From Pandoraea terrae (GTDB lineage Bacteria > Pseudomonadota > Gammaproteobacteria > Burkholderiales > Burkholderiaceae): a DNA stretch of 64,000 bases. Shown here piece after piece: positions 63,394 through 64,000 of the stretch (positions within the stretch are counted from its first letter, which is position 1; every line of letters begins with the position of its first letter). The notes under the pieces are model-generated. The model searched no databases. It was not told where the DNA came from and worked only from the letters and a program-made list of their open reading frames with translations. Both the position numbers and the translations under genes were made by a program. The stretch covers positions 62,001-126,000 of the forward strand of contig NZ_CABPRZ010000009.1 in NCBI RefSeq assembly GCF_902459695.1. The letters are read 5' to 3'.

Positions 63394-63933
63394 TTAGTAG
63401 CCGCCCTTCTTGCCGACACCGGCGAACGTGAAATCATAGCTGGTCTGGAACGGCTTGAACCACGGGCCCACGCCGGTTTCCTTGTCGACGTGACGACCGA
63501 AATGCGTATGCGGATCGGCCGACGGCGGCTGCACGGTCAGCTTCAGCGTGTACTTGCCCGGGCCGTCGAGCTTCACGTTGTCGCCGTAGTGCGGACCATC
63601 GCTTGCGACCATCGGCATCAGATCGCCCGAGATAACCTTGTTGGAGCCGGCTTTCTTCAGTTCGTACTTCACGACCAGGGCCGGCACCCAATCGCCTTCC
63701 GCATAACCATTGGGATTGTCCTTGACGGCTTTGATGTCCGCTTCCAGATGGATATCGGACAACTCCGCCTTGCGCATCATGCCCTCGGGTTCCATCTTGA
63801 TCGGCTGCAGGTACACGGCCGCAACTTCCATGCCGTTAGCGTGCTGCGGCTTGCCGATCGGATATTCAGCAGCCTGCGCCGCAACAGCGGCGCCGGTGAG
63901 CAGCACCGCTGCCACGAGGGATTTCAAGCGCAT
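63394..63933 (-). CDS. ftrA: P19-type periplasmic iron-binding protein FtrA
   Basis: The product has 179 residues with a signal peptide (SLVAAVLLTGAAVAAQA). The mature part starts EYPIGKPQHANGMEVAAVYL, contains EPEGMMRKAELSDIHLEADIKA and DGPHYGDNVKLDGPGKYTLKL, and ends THFGRHVDKETGVGPWFKPF. This is the P19/Tpd family, with conserved His, Met and Glu metal ligands (HANGMEVA, SDIHLE, PHYGDN, THFGRHVDKETG). It captures Fe(II) in the periplasm. It is the first gene of the operon, and the Fur-like box lies just upstream. Confidence 0.93.
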   Translation of the reverse strand: MRLKSLVAAVLLTGAAVAAQAAEYPIGKPQHANGMEVAAVYLQPIKMEPEGMMRKAELSDIHLEADIKAVKDNPNGYAEGDWVPALVVKYELKKAGSNKVISGDLMPMVASDGPHYGDNVKLDGPGKYTLKLTVQPPSADPHTHFGRHVDKETGVGPWFKPFQTSYDFTFAGVGKKGGY

Positions 63934-63960
63934 AGAGACTCCACGAGAATTAGAACTTAA

Positions 63961-63980
63961 TGCAAACCATTCTCAATAAG
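63961..63980 (-). promoter_or_regulatory. Fur-like box upstream of ftrA
   Basis: TGCAAACCATTCTCAATAAG (20 bases) contains the CATTCTCA half typical of Fur boxes and lies about 30 bp before the ftrA start codon. The system would be induced under iron limitation. Confidence 0.65.
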
Positions 63981-64000
63981 TTTAGCACTTTCATCCTGTG

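Overview
The window reads as high-GC betaproteobacterial DNA of the family Burkholderiaceae. The chromosomal right part (acs with a DUF4212/symporter pair, class I fumarase, bfr, murI, bfd, tonB-exbB-exbD, hemP, ftrABCD) fits that family. Pandoraea is my best guess for the genus, but that is inference from gene content, not a database result. No rRNA, CRISPR array or origin was recognised. One tRNA gene is present: tRNA-Ser(GGA), minus strand, 44760-44850.

Region 1 (1-9.7 kb) is an accessory metabolic and efflux cluster. It holds the tail of an MFS transporter, an AhpD-like protein, a ChrR-type cupin, a flavin amine oxidase, a zinc alcohol dehydrogenase, a nonsense-mutated AraC regulator, a damaged DsbB-like membrane gene, a second CMD-family protein and a 14-TM drug-efflux MFS protein. 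At 8.1-9.4 kb there is a decayed second copy of the MFS-cupin part of the cluster.

Region 2 (9.7-18.3 kb) is a copper resistance cluster. It contains a TehA-like channel, a truncated RND adaptor, a CopZ-like chaperone, a CusF-like protein, a truncated HbpS-like protein, a multicopper oxidase, a TolC-family channel, a small periplasmic protein, copA and cueR. Three near-identical 19-bp-spacer MerR-type promoters (11.2, 15.29 and 15.37 kb) tie the units to the CueR encoded at the end of copA.

Region 3 (18.77-44.78 kb) is a genomic island bounded by a 24-bp direct repeat. The right copy is the 3' end of tRNA-Ser(GGA). The intact integrase and its DUF4224 excisionase-like partner sit beside the tRNA. 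A deleted and frameshifted copy of the same integrase sits just outside the left repeat, behind cueR. The copper region is therefore probably the remnant of a second, tandem island using the same site. The island carries a GmrSD-type DUF262/DUF1524 protein, unknown membrane-associated proteins, a serine recombinase, IS701- and IS4-family elements, a membrane-anchored double-AAA+ ATPase with a tiny basic ORF upstream, a stand-alone kinase domain of the Pnkp RNA-repair enzyme, several broken genes, a StbB-like partition ATPase cluster, a tyrosine recombinase with an arm-binding-like partner, an isochorismatase-family hydrolase and a ParM/ParR-like segregation pair. Two plasmid-type segregation systems suggest a plasmid-derived or ICE-like ancestry.

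Region 4 (44.9-64.0 kb) is ordinary chromosome. It covers acetate uptake and activation, a DMT permease, fumarase, iron storage (bfr, bfd), cell wall (murI), the Ton energising complex, pirin, OsmC and SRPBCC proteins, a hemin-uptake regulator, an HbpS-like protein, a YdcF-like protein and the four-gene Ftr ferrous-iron uptake operon. Three AT-rich Fur-like boxes (53.9, 58.8 and 63.97 kb) mark the iron-responsive units.
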